Source: Oscheius onirici (lineage: Eukaryota; Nematoda; Chromadorea; Rhabditida; Rhabditidae). From it: a stretch of 64,000 nucleotides of DNA. The position numbers were made by a program, and so were the translations under genes. The notes under the pieces are model-generated. The model saw nothing but the letters and a program-made list of their open reading frames with translations, was not told the origin of the DNA and searched no databases. Shown piece after piece: positions 1-11,605 of this stretch; position 1 is the stretch's first letter, and each line of letters opens with the position of its first letter. Where the stretch lies: assembly GCA_932521025.1 (NCBI GenBank), contig OW051469.1:5096398-5160397 (forward strand). Direction: 5' to 3'.

Positions 1-1702
1 CAGAAGAAGGGGACCGTTCCGATCAAACCCCATTTCCTTAATTAAAATAGTCTGAACTTCAGTATAAGTTATAAACCAAGAGAGTTCTCACTAGCTATTG
101 ACGCCAAAAATAGTGTGGGAAGTCACAAACATCACCTCGTAAAAAGCTGCTGCAGAATGGCTGACAGTAAAACTTGGAAGGAAAACAGCGGTTTTATAAA
201 CATGGGAAATGGCTGATTGCCTCCTCTTCCTCCCTTTTTAGGCAAACAGTACCCCGTTACTCATTGTCAGAGGTATCACAAAGGGAGCATGAAAACAGGA
301 GGACTGTTAAATTTGCACCTCTCACTATGTTCTACAACTTTCGAAAGCAAAAAAGCCGAAAAAGGAGATCTTCTGTTTGAAAAACGAAAAAGAAGAACCG
401 ACTCAAAAAAAAACCACGACTGTTGCCCAATGACTCTTTTGTCGGTTCCCCCGCTGCTTTTCCCAAATCTGGCCGCCAGACGGCATGTCGGTAAACCGTG
501 TCCAAAGTGCCAAGAGGACGACGACTGGGTCAGGCCAAGTGACCCTCATCGTCGACAATGATCTGTTTGTCTTGAGCCACTAACACCCGGTCTCCATAAA
601 TAAGGTGTGCAAGAGGAGAAAACGGAGGAAAGTTTTGAATGAGTCAGAATATGTTATTCGGAAGTTATCTTTCATCTGGCAGTGTTCTCGTTTTCATGTT
701 GAGAATATCTTGGAATACATCGAAACGCAGTCAGTCGAAGCTATAGATGGGGTAAAGTCAGATGAAGCTGTTACATGAACAGAACTCACGAGTGAGAACA
801 ATTACTTGTCAGGAGTTCTGTGATTACTCGATTTTTTGGCTGAGACTTTTAGTGTTGAAGCTGCAAGACTCCCTCATTTTAAATCCTGGAAAATATAGAC
901 ATTTTGGTTGCAAAAAGAAAGAGGGTAAAATTGGTCTAAACTTCATGCTCTTCTGTTTTTAAAACCTCTTTACGAGGATCTGAACGATTCAGTTGACTAT
1001 CATCCCACTGTGCCTATTTCGATTCCAAAAACATCTTTCTTTTCCAATAAAAAGTAGACAGTCACAAGCTTGTGTATTCTGTTTTCTGAACTTCTTCACA
1101 CGTATTTTCTCGAGGTGTTCGGAAACTGAAAGAAGTCAAAGGAAAAGGAGTACTATGAGGATACGAGAAACGTCGTACGTGGTCAAAAATTCCTTCCGCT
1201 ACCGCCGGACTACCACCACGGAAATTGCGGAACTGGACCCGAGAAAAGCCTCTCGGCAAACGAATATGAACATCAGGCAGACTGGTCAGACATATTTGTC
1301 TCGCCAGATCGACAGGTTCAACTTTTTCCACATTTCCTAGTCCTTGGCATCTGCCAAATAAAATTTGGTCTTCCTCTTCGAAAATGGCTGTGCGCGGCTG
1401 CTTGTAGTGATTTGTGACGCCTAATTATACCAGTTGTTAGACGGAGAGGTACACAAAATTGGCGCGTGGACAATTGGTTTTGGTCTTTGACTGGGTTTTG
1501 AAGAAGGAAACTTTTCCAAAGCTGAGAAGTGGAAAGAGAAGCAACGTCGCTGAAACTGGGTGAAAAAAGTGGAATGAAAATAGACTGGTCTTTCCGAAGG
1601 TCAAAGTGTCCGCGGAAAAAGTGCAACCGCAATCTGAAACCTTTTACATTATCAAAAAAATTCACAAAATACAAGCGGAAAGTATGAAAAAGTGGGGGAA
1701 CT
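1..1702. other. Stretch without a supported gene
   Basis: I see no convincing coding exon here. The open frames are short, low in complexity, and do not chain through good splice sites. This is probably the 3' flank of the DENN-domain gene that ends at 1703. Confidence 0.5.
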
Positions 1703-3538
1703 CTACAGAACTGGTGTGTAAAGAGGAGGATCAAGACTGGCCGGCAGAGTCAGTCTTCTGGCAGTAGAAGGGATAGGAGTTACTGGAGGAGAGGATAGGT
1801 CAATCAGATCGGCTTCGATGGGCCATTCTGGCGGAACAATCGATGGATCGGAGATCGTCTTCCTTCTCTTCATCTGATCGAGAGTCTTTCTGAATTTGTT
1901 GGAGCACTTCTCGACCACATCTTCCGTCTTCTTTTTGAGTGATTGGACAAGCTCAGTGCGAAAGTCCTAAACTCTACACTTTTAACGATAAATAGAAAAC
2001 TGACCAGCGTCTTCAGACTACGCGCCATTAGTTCGAAATCGTCGTCGAGACGGAGCCCTCGGTTCAAGAAGCCGGCTCTTTCGTCGCAGAACTAAAAATA
2101 ACTTTTTCTGGTGAAAAAATAACTGAAGAACCTGTAAGAGACATTGAGATTGATGGTATTCATTGCCAGTCTCCTTGTGGAACTGTTCCGAGGACCAGAC
2201 GTCGTGTCCTGTTATGTCGTCATTGGCAAATCCTTTCCAATAGTCTCCGAACATCATCGCGGTGGCCTGGAGGAAGCTGCTCGGATATTCGGGGCCATTT
2301 TCACGGAGATTTTTGCGCAAAAATTGACCAACTTCGTCTGGGAGACGGTCTAAGTCGGGACTGGTGAATTCCGGCTTGTCCAGGTCCACGATGACGACTT
2401 CGCCGACCTCTTGAAGAGCCTGGAAATATCCAAATTAAAAACAGATGACAAAACTCGTAAACAGTAGTTTCAGTAATAAATAAAACTGACCGTCACGTCG
2501 GCCACTTGCTTCGGTACCCCAATGATGTAAGGTGAAGGACTGCACGTCGTGGTGATCATCTCGACCGGAAGGATGGGAATGATGGCATGTTGCCTGTAAT
2601 TTTCTTTACTTTTTTGACGAAGTGAATCGATCTCCCAAAAAAAAAGCAAAACATACCAATGAATCGGAAACGTCAAGTCAGCTATAGCCTGGACGCAGGT
2701 GCTGAGCCGAGAAAGATTGTGGCTGGTGAGCAAGATTCGTCTCTCCCTCAAGAGACTACTGTAGATGGCTATGAGAATCTTTCGGGGCAGGCAGGCGGCC
2801 AGCTTTCGTACATTTCGGTTCTTTTTGTAGGGAACCCTGGGCACGAGGAAAGGGACACGGAAGACGATTGTCGAGGGCTGCAAAGTGTAGATCAGTTTCA
2901 TCCCAAATCACATGTTTGAGCATTCTTGGAGTCTCTTTGACGTCACACAGAACAACTTACCCCATTCACGATGGTAACAGTCTCCCCCGCCTTCGGTAGC
3001 ACGGTGTCGTAGATTCGGCGCAACATTTCTACTCGACTGTCATCATTCTTGGCTACCTCGGCCAAGGCTGAATAGAAGAATTCGTCCATGCCGAAACCGC
3101 TAAAATATAGTATTTTGATGAGAAAAGGGTTGAAGGCGTACGTTTCGAAGCAAAGGACGGTTTTCGTAGACGGCGAGAATCTGCAGTATCCGTAGGTCAG
3201 TTTGGCTTCGCTATCAGTCTTGATGAAATTGTAGTGGCTGATTCGAGATGGCATGCTGTAATTATGGCTTAATTTGGCGAATATACTGTATTTTATCATC
3301 AAAATGAACAAAAGTGAAGAAAAACTAACTCTTCTGTGGTGCCAGTAGGGAATGCGAATTGTTTGACCTTTTCATCTGCGCAGCCTTCCGGGTAGACGTA
3401 TTTGAAGCCTGAAACGGTATCAATTTCCATGAAGACATCGAATATTCGGGTTAGGCCCGTTCTAAACTCAAAATATTAGTGACAAATTAGGTGAAACCCG
3501 TACCTTTTGCGGGAAGATGTGAAGAGCTCGCTGTACAT
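1703..3538 (-). CDS. rme-4: DENN-domain protein, DENND1/RME-4-like Rab GEF
   Basis: DENND1 proteins (connecdenn; RME-4 in C. elegans) are guanine-nucleotide exchange factors for Rab35 on clathrin-coated and early endosomal membranes, acting in receptor recycling. The chosen start (3536-3538) opens a short exon that splices in phase to RTGLTRIFDVFMEID, the usual DENN N-terminus. Next come GYCRFSPSTKTVLCFET, then a core exon with the hallmark LLRERRILLTS (about 2700-2760). The following exon has PIHW, QHAIIPILP and SPYIIGVPKQV, then VVIVDLDKPEFTSPDL (about 2390). The dDENN part (FLQATAMMFGDYW, then LLQVLQLF) matches DENND1 closely. The C-terminal tail is much shorter than in vertebrate DENND1 and carries a basic patch (QMKRRKTISDP) and ends PLYTPVL. 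Exon joins were made by eye and one or two small exons may be misplaced. Family identity is firm; the exact orthologue is inferred. Confidence 0.82.
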
Positions 3539-4131
3539 GCTGATAGAACTTGCTGTTCTGAAAAATTCCTTTATTGAAAAAGATTATATGGAAAAAATGA
3601 CGTGGAAAGCCGAAACTACCAAAAAATACTGGAGAGAAAAGAGTGAAAACAAGACGAAGTAGATTCTGCCGTGGGAAGAAAAATAAAGTACGCAATGTAT
3701 ACCACAACGAAAATGTACAAAAGTTCCGTGTTGCTGTTTTCCTAATTACTACGTCTTGTCGAGAAGATGCTGAAAATGAGCTCGACAGAATAAAAAAACT
3801 AGCCAACGCTCTGTGAGAAGACATTTAAAAACGGCCAAACACGTTTGTTTTCCATCAGAATTTTCTCAGCTCCATGTGAGGGAAATTGACAACAATGCAT
3901 GAATATCGTAAACACGCATAGAACACGACAGGTAGAGGGCAACAATGTTTACGAAAAAACCCATGCTTCCTCCTCCTGTCGTGAATCAGACTGTCAGCCG
4001 ACTGACCACGGGCCACCCCAATGGTCTGGCTCGAGGAAGCCAAATAACGTTCACCCCGTGTTCTTGTTATGAGACGTCATGGATAGATGTTATGAAATAG
4101 GAAGACAATAAAGGTTTTTTGGTTTCAATGT
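3539..4131. other. Intergenic, AT-rich
   Basis: This is the gap between the DENND1-like gene and the 3' end of the Srsx-like receptor. No exon chain or RNA gene is visible. An aataaa lies near 4107 on the plus strand, but no plus-strand gene ends here. Confidence 0.4.
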
Positions 4132-5383
4132 TCATTTCCTGTTCACTGGGGAAATAGAATTTCTATGCAAAGAACTGCGCTGCTTTTGGGCGAGAGGAGT
4201 ATTGGAGACTGTCGTCACTACAATCACAGCAGCTCCAGGCTTTTCTGTTCTGATGCCAAGGAGATACAGAAGCTGATGTCTCAACTCCGGACGAAAGGCC
4301 ATATTGATGATTGTATTCGTCACCGAGAGAAAGCTAAACTTCTCTGATGCTCAAGACAATGATTGCAATACCCAGGCATGCCGTAGGTGATAGACACGAC
4401 CACGTTGCTGTAGCTAGATACGTTCCAGCTTGTCATTAGCATGACGTAGGAAGAGGAACCTATGAGAAGGATAGAAGTACCAGAAATGGCTAACATTAGG
4501 CCGATTCGGGAGTCTTTTGAACGTTGGGTTGAGTATTTCTGAAAGAGTCAATTTAGACTGAGGAGACAACAGTAACTAACCCTTGTTTTAAATTTAATTA
4601 TCAAGAGACATGTAAACGATAGAACGTAAACGGCCACAATAGCGATAAAATGATAGGTTGAGTACCATTGAGCAGTACTTGAAATTATTGGACACATTTG
4701 ATTTTTGATTACACGGGTGCGTTCTTTACCAGAGGCTGAGAAGCCCGCAACTACGACAGAGGTCTAAAAATATCAAATACTGACGAAGATGGAACCGGTT
4801 TACAATTCCAGCCATAGGAACTGTGGCCAGTAGAAGCAGCTTGTATTTTCCCATAAAAATTCTGTTGTAGAGTGCTGGTCTCATGACGGCGAAAATCCTT
4901 TCTGTTGAAATTAACAGCACACAATAGCCAGGGAGCTCAGTGCCCAGAATCAGTGAATGTGGCCAAAATCGCTGGAATCAACTTGTTTTGTGAAAATGAG
5001 AGTACACACCATGAAAAAGCATTCGTACACAGTCATATGATTATTTGCATAACCTCCCAGAAGTGCCGTTCCGCGACCAACTCCCACAAGAATATAGCTA
5101 ACTCCTGAAACTCTCAATATTCAATATCCGACAGTTCAAGTCTTGGCGTGTTTGTTGTAAAAACTAACCGTTTACAAACTCTCCGAAGTCCAGCGCACAA
5201 AAATACAAGTATTTCCGCAGTAGCTGTTTATTTGAAAAGTATACCGATAGATTCAACGAATTGCAAAACATTGAAATTGTTCCTGGATACAAGTTGTTAA
5301 GAACAACTGAGCAATTTACCTAACGTAACATACAGAATGCACATGAATAAGGTAGAACCGTAATCCAGCACAAGGTCTCCCAT
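4132..5383 (-). CDS. Srsx-like 7TM chemoreceptor
   Basis: Nematode chemoreceptor-type GPCR, presumably in ciliary membranes of sensory neurons; the ligand is unknown. The ATG at 5381-5383 starts MGDLVLDYGSTLFMCILYVT (TM1), and phase-matched exons follow. They give GTISMFCNSLNLSVYFSNK (TM1-2), SYILVGVGRGTALLGGYANN leading into a TM3 cysteine, and RFWPHSLILGTELPGYCVLL with STERIFAVMRPALY. That last motif is the TM3 end, with an ER motif in place of DRY. TM5 (HFIAIVAVYVLSFTCLLII), TM6 (IGLMLAISGTSILLIGSSS) and TM7 (GFLSVTNTIINMAFRPELRH) follow, with a cytosolic tail ending SPVNRK. A 38-bp intron separates TM6 and TM7. RFWP, STER and the length fit Srsx, but other nematode families are not excluded. 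Confidence 0.7.
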
Positions 5384-6099
5384 TACCGTATAATTTTTTC
5401 TTCTGAACTACAAGATGAACGGGGTCGCTGAAAACTTAATGTGAAGAATGCGCTGGATGGCGAAGAAGGGGAGAAATAAGACTGAATACCATTTCTGGAA
5501 CTCTTCTGAAAATGAGCCACAACGATGCCCTTTAAAAATAGAGACTAATTCTCTACTGAGAGCAAAATGTGTCTCTGTCGGCATCACACATTACTCTCTG
5601 TGTTTGTCATCACCACTTCTTGATGAACAGCTCAAAAAATTCAATTACAACGCAATTCATTTGTATGATTTCATAACCTGAGATTGACACAAGCTGATGT
5701 CGAGAAAATGTAATCTGGCTGCGGAGAACATGAGAACAAAAAGCATACTGAAAAAATCTAGTAGCTTTGACAACAGGATCAGACAATTCGTTCGGTTCAA
5801 AATATGAAGAGAAAATATCGTGATCAAGTGTAACTTTGACCCATTGAATAGTCTCCTAATATGAGCTATTCAAGAACTGTTTAATTACGCCCTCTTCAAT
5901 GAAAACGTGTTCTGTGCTGCCGTCAAAGAAGCTCCAAATAGATCTACCGGGTTAAAATTACAAGAAAATGTTGATTGAGTTTCAATCAGTAGTATTTCCT
6001 GTATTTTGAGTTTATTTGCTGTGCCAATGTCGGGATAACAAATGTTTATCACAGGCTGACGTGGAAAGATTCGAGTGGAACAATGAGCACAATTAGATT
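5384..6099. other. Intergenic, nothing recognised
   Basis: Only short, unconvincing frames are present. The stretch probably holds the upstream region of the chemoreceptor and the 3' flank of the NMNAT gene. Confidence 0.4.
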
Positions 6100-6828
6100 T
6101 TATGAATTCTTAGCGTAGAGCCCGTATTTCTTGATATAGTTGATTATACTGTCCTGTACAGCATACTTCAATGGCTTTCCATCAGCGATTGCAGAGCGAA
6201 TTCTGGTCGAAGAGATGGTATTCGGACAGACATCCTCTTCAATCTCCTGAAATAGTGTGTCTGTTTCTCACTGCTCTTCACTCACCACAAGCGACGATGC
6301 ATGTTGTTTAAGAAAGTCAATTTCCTCCAGAATGTCATGCGGTCGAGCTCCTTCCCTGACCAGACAGACAACTCCATGAGCAGTGAGAATGTCTATCAGG
6401 TCTTCCTTCTTCCACAAGTCTTCTCCATTGGGCAGAACTCGTTTGAAAGACTCCACAACATCAGTTCCGGCCACAAGAACTACTTTCACATCGGGACCAA
6501 ATCTTTCCCTAGCCAACTTTGTGTGGTGCTGAAGAGCGACCAGAGTTCTAGTCCAAGCAGGTTTCGTAGCTTCCCAAGGATCACTAATGAGCCAGTCAGA
6601 ACTGCTCGTCGCCACTGTCAACATATTGATTCGATGTTTAGCCGAAACGAGCCCAGCTTTTCCATAACCGTCAGAAACAGGACTCATGATTCCTTGAAGA
6701 ACAGTGAGACCATGCTTGGTTTCTAGTGCATGTTTAGCCAGCTCCATCATTCTCATGTGCATGAATGTGGGTGGATTGAAAGAACCACATGCTAGCAGCA
6801 CTACTCGGCTGCCAGGAGCTGGAACCAT
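6100..6828 (-). CDS. Nicotinamide mononucleotide adenylyltransferase
   Basis: This enzyme joins NMN (or NaMN) and ATP to make NAD, the last step shared by all NAD synthesis routes; the animal enzyme also protects axons. Exon 1 is 6286-6828 and exon 2 is 6100-6246, with a 39-bp GTGAGT/TTTCAG intron. The N-terminus has the nucleotidyltransferase motif GSFNPPTFMH (about residues 16-25), which contains the GxFxPxxxxH signature. VVLVAGTDVVESF follows mid-protein. The second exon carries CPNTISSTRIRSAIADG, the ATP-binding ISSTxxR motif, and then YAVQDSIINYIKKYGLY near the end. The length (about 229 residues) suits a compact NMNAT. C. elegans has two genes (nmat-1 and nmat-2); I cannot say which this matches. 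Confidence 0.93.
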
Positions 6829-7229
6829 TCTAAAAAATCAGATTCATAACAAAAAGGGATAAAATCAATTTGTGGAAAAGCGATGATGACAAAAAAGTGC
6901 GATAAAGTCGATATTTTAAGCCGTTTAAAAATGTGTGGGAAGGGGTTGAACTTTTTTGTTTAAATGAAAATATTTGAGAGTTCTTCAAAATTTACGGAAG
7001 TGAGAAACGAGAGAGGACTGGAATTATTCATCCAGAAATAAAACCCTTTCATATCAGGCTGCGTACCAACGCAATTTTGCGTACGATGAATTTCGAAACA
7101 AGCCGTAGTTTGGCCACGAAATTCCTGAGAAGATCAAAAATTGAGAAGCGTTTATTTTTAAACTCTTTTACAAGTCGTGAAAGGCGTAAATGTGAGAGGA
7201 AAAGGCTAAATCAGGAACTATTGAGCAGT

Positions 7230-7712
7230 TTAATGATGACGGTTAGGACGGAACTTGAAGTTTCTGACACCACGAGCAGTGATCACACTGTCCCAGTCAT
7301 CTTCGCTAGCTAGAGAGGCCACAGCACCTGAAGATCCAATGATTGTTTTCCTTTGAGAGACTCTTACCGTTTCCAGAAAGTCCGTTGGCATTTCCTCCAA
7401 AGACACCTTGAGACTGACCACTGAAACCGTTTCGGGGAACAGAGTTAACGGTGTTGGGAATATTGTTGAAGCCGTTCTGCTGGCTGTTCCAGCCCTGCTG
7501 TTGACCGTTCTGAGGAACTGAAAAAGATTATTCTTTTTATTGGAAAGACATCCTGATCGCAGTATAAACAAAGACCTACCGTACACAGGTGAAAATTGAT
7601 TGGGAAGAGGATTTCCATAAGATGAAGCAGCCGGTGCAGCTTGGGGAATCGGAGCGTAGCCGGCTCCGAAAGCAAGCGCTACTAGAGAAAGGAGGAGAAG
7701 AAGAGACTGCAT
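7230..7712 (-). CDS. Small secreted Gln/Asn/Gly-rich protein
   Basis: Three exons joined in phase give about 125 residues. The chosen start (7710-7712) opens a textbook signal peptide, MQSLLLLLSLVALAFGAGY. Then comes a proline/alanine stretch (APIPQAAPAASSYGNPLP). The middle is rich in Gln, Asn and Gly (PQNGQQQGWNSQQNGFNN, then VFGGNANGLSGNG), and an acidic-to-basic tail ends VRNFKFRPNRHH. There are no cysteines in the mature part. No known domain is apparent. Composition resembles cuticle-associated or secreted structural proteins, but that is inference. A TATA-like box lies 33 bp upstream of the ATG. The gene is divergent from the secreted-protein gene at 8305. Confidence 0.72.
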   Translation of the reverse strand: MQSLLLLLSLVALAFGAGYAPIPQAAPAASSYGNPLPNQFSPVYGRSLFILRSGCLSNKKNNLFQFLRTVNSRAGTASRTASTIFPTPLTLFPETVSVVSLKVSLEEMPTDFLETVRVSQRKTIIGSSGAVASLASEDDWDSVITARGVRNFKFRPNRHH

Positions 7713-7744
7713 GTTTTCGATGGAAAACACTGTCAACCTATCTG

Positions 7745-7752
7745 TATTTATA
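7745..7752 (-). promoter_or_regulatory. TATA-like box of the 7712 gene
   Basis: TATAAATA on the minus strand, 33 bp upstream of the signal-peptide ATG. It implies a very short 5' leader and supports the choice of that ATG. Confidence 0.5.
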
Positions 7753-8262
7753 GTCGAATAGACACGTTTAGTAAACGACCTCAGAGCTTATTTCTGGCAA
7801 AAAAACGAGGGTCTACAATAGGCGAGAGGAAAAGCGGATCATACAGACAGACACCCAAGGACAGAATGGAACGGACACGGGGATCAGTCAGCTACAAGGA
7901 CGAGAGGGAGAAAGAAACAACGAGAAGGTGTTTGAACAGTTGCTATTCAGAAAAAGTGTGTTGATAAACAGGATTACAACTGACAGAAAATTGTAGTCTT
8001 CAGAAAAATACAAATCATCTTCACACAGGTGATTTCGTATAGGATGCGCTGAACACACAAAACAATTTCACTATCATATCAGAACGGAATCGAAGATTTC
8101 TCTCACCCTCCAGTCGTGCAAACCATGGTTGCATGTCTGTAGCTTCATTTTTTCGATTATCTCCGTCAATAACTGTCTGCAAACTTTCTTCTCCCACCTT
8201 TACAACCTAATCTTACTCTATTGCCTTCCCACGCTTTCAATATCTGCCACTTTACTGATTAC

Positions 8263-8269
8263 TATATAA
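8263..8269 (+). promoter_or_regulatory. TATA-like box of the 8305 gene
   Basis: TATATAA about 36 bp upstream of the ATG at 8305. An in-frame ATG at 8269 overlaps the box, so it is unlikely to be transcribed; this argues for the 8305 start, which directly opens a signal peptide. Confidence 0.5.
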
Positions 8270-8304
8270 TGCCTCTTCCGCCAAGATTCACCATTATTGT
8301 GGCC

Positions 8305-9062
8305 ATGAAAGTCCTCTTCCTCGTCAGTGTTCTTGGAGTTCTCTCTTGCCAAGGCAAGCCAGAGACGGAAAGTTCCACCGATTCCTATGACTACCTCTAC
8401 GGACAATTCTTCAAGATTGTGGAAGGCTTGGCTAGTGGATGGGGAGAAGATGGTCGTTTCGGATTCAGAGGATCCAAAGGATACATCCAGGGTCTCTTTA
8501 ACGAAGTGAGTTTACTCAGTTTTGTCACTGCTGTAATTCAGATCACCGCCTCCAAAGTCCAAGCCGGTAAATCCGTCATCAACGCTACAACTGGGGAACC
8601 TGACCGTACACCTCCTTCCAGTTACTCTCAAGGTCAACTGGAAGCGTACAAAGCTCTAAGAAGATTCTTCACAGCTCACAAGAAGAGCCACTTCGAGTCG
8701 GTAAGATATACTAAAAATACAAATAGGAGGGTCACATAACTCACGATGTTTATTTCCACCTTTAGAAAACAACTAATATTTTATTTCAGTCCGACGACTT
8801 GTCTATCGGTACAGTAGACAAGACTGAAAAATTCTACTCTACGTATGTCAGCTACAAGGTTTGGAACTTCCGTGGACTGCCCAAGAACGCCATGCTTCAC
8901 TTCAAGCTGACCATGCAGACTGCCACGATTGATAACTTCAACGGTCTTCGTATTCATGCTATCGATCTTGTGACTTTGACTGGAGACAATGTTAGGATTC
9001 TGTGCTTTGGGTCAAATAAAAAACCTGTAAAAACTTTATATGACTACGACAATTTTACATAA
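8305..9062 (+). CDS. Secreted protein of unknown family
   Basis: Three exons (8305-8505, 8542-8700, 8790-9062) join in frame to about 210 residues. The first opens MKVLFLVSVLGVLSCQG, a clear signal peptide. The mature part starts with an acidic linker (KPETESSTDSYDY), then an aromatic/glycine segment (GWGEDGRFGFRGSKGY). Exon 2 has an N-glycosylation sequon (NATTG). Exon 3 is beta-strand-like (FYSTYVSYKVWNFRGLP, then MLHFKLTMQTATI and DLVTLTGDNVRILCFG). I do not recognise the family. It is probably nematode-restricted and extracellular. The first intron is only 36 bp, a multiple of three, and has no stop, so its retention would add 12 residues in frame. The gene is divergent from the secreted gene at 7712. 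Confidence 0.75.
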
Positions 9063-9344
9063 TCTATTAGGTGTTGGACGGTTTTAACTTTAGGTGGGGA
9101 AGTTAAATATCTGACTACATTACAGACTGAAAAAGGGGACAATCGTATTTTTTGGGTAACCGAAGAAACCTAAGTCGGCTGGTTTCGTCTGCCAAGCTCT
9201 AGAAATTTGGGAAGTTTGTATGTTTGGTCTACTCCCAAGATTTCTCTCGGAGAACAGATGATTCTTTTTAGTATTTTTCAAAGGTAGATTTACGATAAAT
9301 TAGAGGAATGCGGAAAAAGGACTTTACATCGGGGTCCACTCGTT

Positions 9345-9750
9345 TTACTTCGACCAGAGGAAGAACACCACGACCAGAAGGAGAAGTAGAGCTCCCAAGA
9401 TGATCATCATCTGAATATTTACAAATTTAAAATATTAGAGAAAAACAAACCTTCATGTTCTTCCACCAGTATTTGTTCTTCAAAGTGGCAGCAGACTTTT
9501 CGAACTGACTGGCTCCTTCCTGCAGAGCGTCTGCACGGTCATCAAGACCAGAGAGCTTCTGATCACGTTCCAGAACCTTGAAAGGGAACTTGGTTTGAAA
9601 ATATAAAGAAAGCACCTTTTCGACGTTAACTTTCATGATTCCGACGACCTCATCAACCTGAGCCTGGGTCTGCTGAAGGCGCTTGTTGGCGGGTCGCGGT
9701 CCCTGACTTCCGCCAGGTCCAGCAGCTCCTGGGGCTCCTTGAGGCTCCAT
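9345..9750 (-). CDS. snb-1: Synaptobrevin (VAMP), vesicle SNARE
   Basis: The v-SNARE of synaptic and other secretory vesicles pairs with syntaxin and SNAP-25 to drive membrane fusion. Exons 9616-9750, 9451-9576 and 9345-9410 give 108 residues, the usual size. Order: a Gly/Pro-rich head ([14 protein letters not shown]), the SNARE motif with [20 protein letters not shown] and [20 protein letters not shown] (the zero-layer Arg is in LERD), the juxtamembrane KYWWKNMK, then the C-terminal anchor [19 protein letters not shown]. This is close to C. elegans SNB-1 from memory, differing in the head and the anchor. The 39-bp first intron is stopless, a multiple of three, and ends CAAG rather than TCAG. 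Confidence 0.95.
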
Positions 9751-11605
9751 TTCGCTCTCTGAAAGTTTGTAATAAAATGAAATTTAGAAAAAGAACTATA
9801 ACGAGTGAGAAGCCATTTGCCCACTGGAAAAGTCATCGTAAATAAATGTTGAAATATTCAAGGGGAATCTAACAATCAAGACTTTTGAGAAAGAAACGAA
9901 AATATGGCATTGTATAACATGGAGATGTTTTTAGACGATTTTTGAAAACTTGTTATGGAAAAGTATAAATGCCACCGACCGCATGAATCTGATTCTAATT
10001 TGAGTGTTAATGGGGCGGAGACAATGTGCCGTTGAAATGTCATGTGAATCTGTTTGAGTGTGATCATCTTCAGGATGGCACTATGTGATACGAAAATAGA
10101 TAAGTCAAAGAATAAATTACGGACTATTTTAATCTAGTGAAAAAAGGAAAAGTAGCCGTACAACGAGATAGAACGTTGCGGGGTAAAACACTTCTGAGCT
10201 TTTTGTTTCCAGTCGAATGATTCATGTGTTTGAAAGAACGAACAGAACGGGTAGTGAAGTAAACACAACATTCTTTTCTTTCCAACTTTTTGGCATAGTC
10301 AATGGTGAAATAGGTCAACAACAAATCAATTTGTCATATTTTCAAAACAATGATCGACGAGAGAAGTATACAACGATGTCAGGGCTATGTTTCATTTAGT
10401 CTAGCTCCTCAATAAGTAGAAACGAAAAGTTATGAAAACCGCTTGGCCGAAAGTTGTTATTTGTTTTGAGCCCGAAAGAGTGCTGAAAAGGCAGGAGAAG
10501 AAAGAGACTGGAGCAGAATCAATAAGCTGGCAGTCAGTTGGGCTAGAGTGTGAAGATACAAATTTTATTGCGAAAGGGGAGACTTTTTGGGCCGCGCGGC
10601 AGGAGAGAAAGGGGTGAGAGTATCGGATTTTTCCAAGCAAAGAGAGACGACGGGGAACCGCTCGATATGAAGCCACGGGCGTCCTGGCCTTTGATGAGGG
10701 CATGTGCGCGCGCTATGGGCCGAAAGAGAAGGAAAAAGGAGGCCGCCCAGGAAGCCAATAAATGACTGCTGACTGCAGAGTTGAAGAATTGAGGAACGGA
10801 CAGGGAACAGCTGAATCTCAATTTCAAAAGTACGGTGGAAGCCTGAACAATGCAACTGAAATAAGTACTGAGCAATGGGAACACAGTTCATCGATATACC
10901 ATTCGATGCAAGATACCTCTTGCTGGAATATTGCGGGCGAGGAAGGCTTAGAGAAAATGGCCTAGTTAGATAAGTGTTTGCAAGAGTTAGTGAACACTCC
11001 CCGATCCAGGAGTGATTCTAGTAATCTGCGGGGTAGAGGCGGAGCTTCCTAGAGCGGAAGGTACTGGGAAAAATTAGTTATAATGCGTTCCTGAAGAATG
11101 ATGAAGGATTCCTCAGAATGATCGGAGCAGAAAAGGACAAAAGATGATCAGGCAATAAAAAGCTCTAACTTTATCGATTTTTTAATTGCCTGTAATGATG
11201 CTTGTAATCTATGGGGAAGATTCTTTTTAAAGTTCAATTACGATTCACATCTGTGGTATTGCAACTTGAAAGTGAAAAACTTTTATAGACTTTGTGAAAC
11301 AATCAACAATATTTTGAAGTGTGAATCAAGTATGTTATTGTCGAAGTCTCGCACGCAATGTTTTTCAATTTTTCACCGTCTGTGTATCATAAATATGGGA
11401 TACATTCGAAGCTTATCGGAAAACAGGCTAAAGAAAATTTGTCATATTGTATCTTGGCTGAACGCACTCTCGCCTTCAATTGTTTCTCTCACATCGTCAT
11501 AAAAAGAGCCGTCTCCTAGCAAACATACGTGAGGAAGGAAGGGGGAAAGTCAATTTTTGAAGGAGGTAGAGTAGCAAACTTTGCAAACGTTTTGTATTGA
11601 ATAAT
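9751..11605. other. Intergenic; synaptobrevin upstream region
   Basis: No gene is supported. A GC-richer patch lies at about 10590-10740, but its frames do not chain through splice sites. It could hold promoter or enhancer sequence for the synaptobrevin gene. Confidence 0.4.

Noticed and set aside
217-561. Plus-strand ORF near the left edge
   Set aside because: Composition is not protein-like, and it has no splice partners or recognisable motif.
5448-5681. 77-codon plus-strand ORF
   Set aside because: It starts in the upstream region of the chemoreceptor and has no signal, domain or neighbours to support it.
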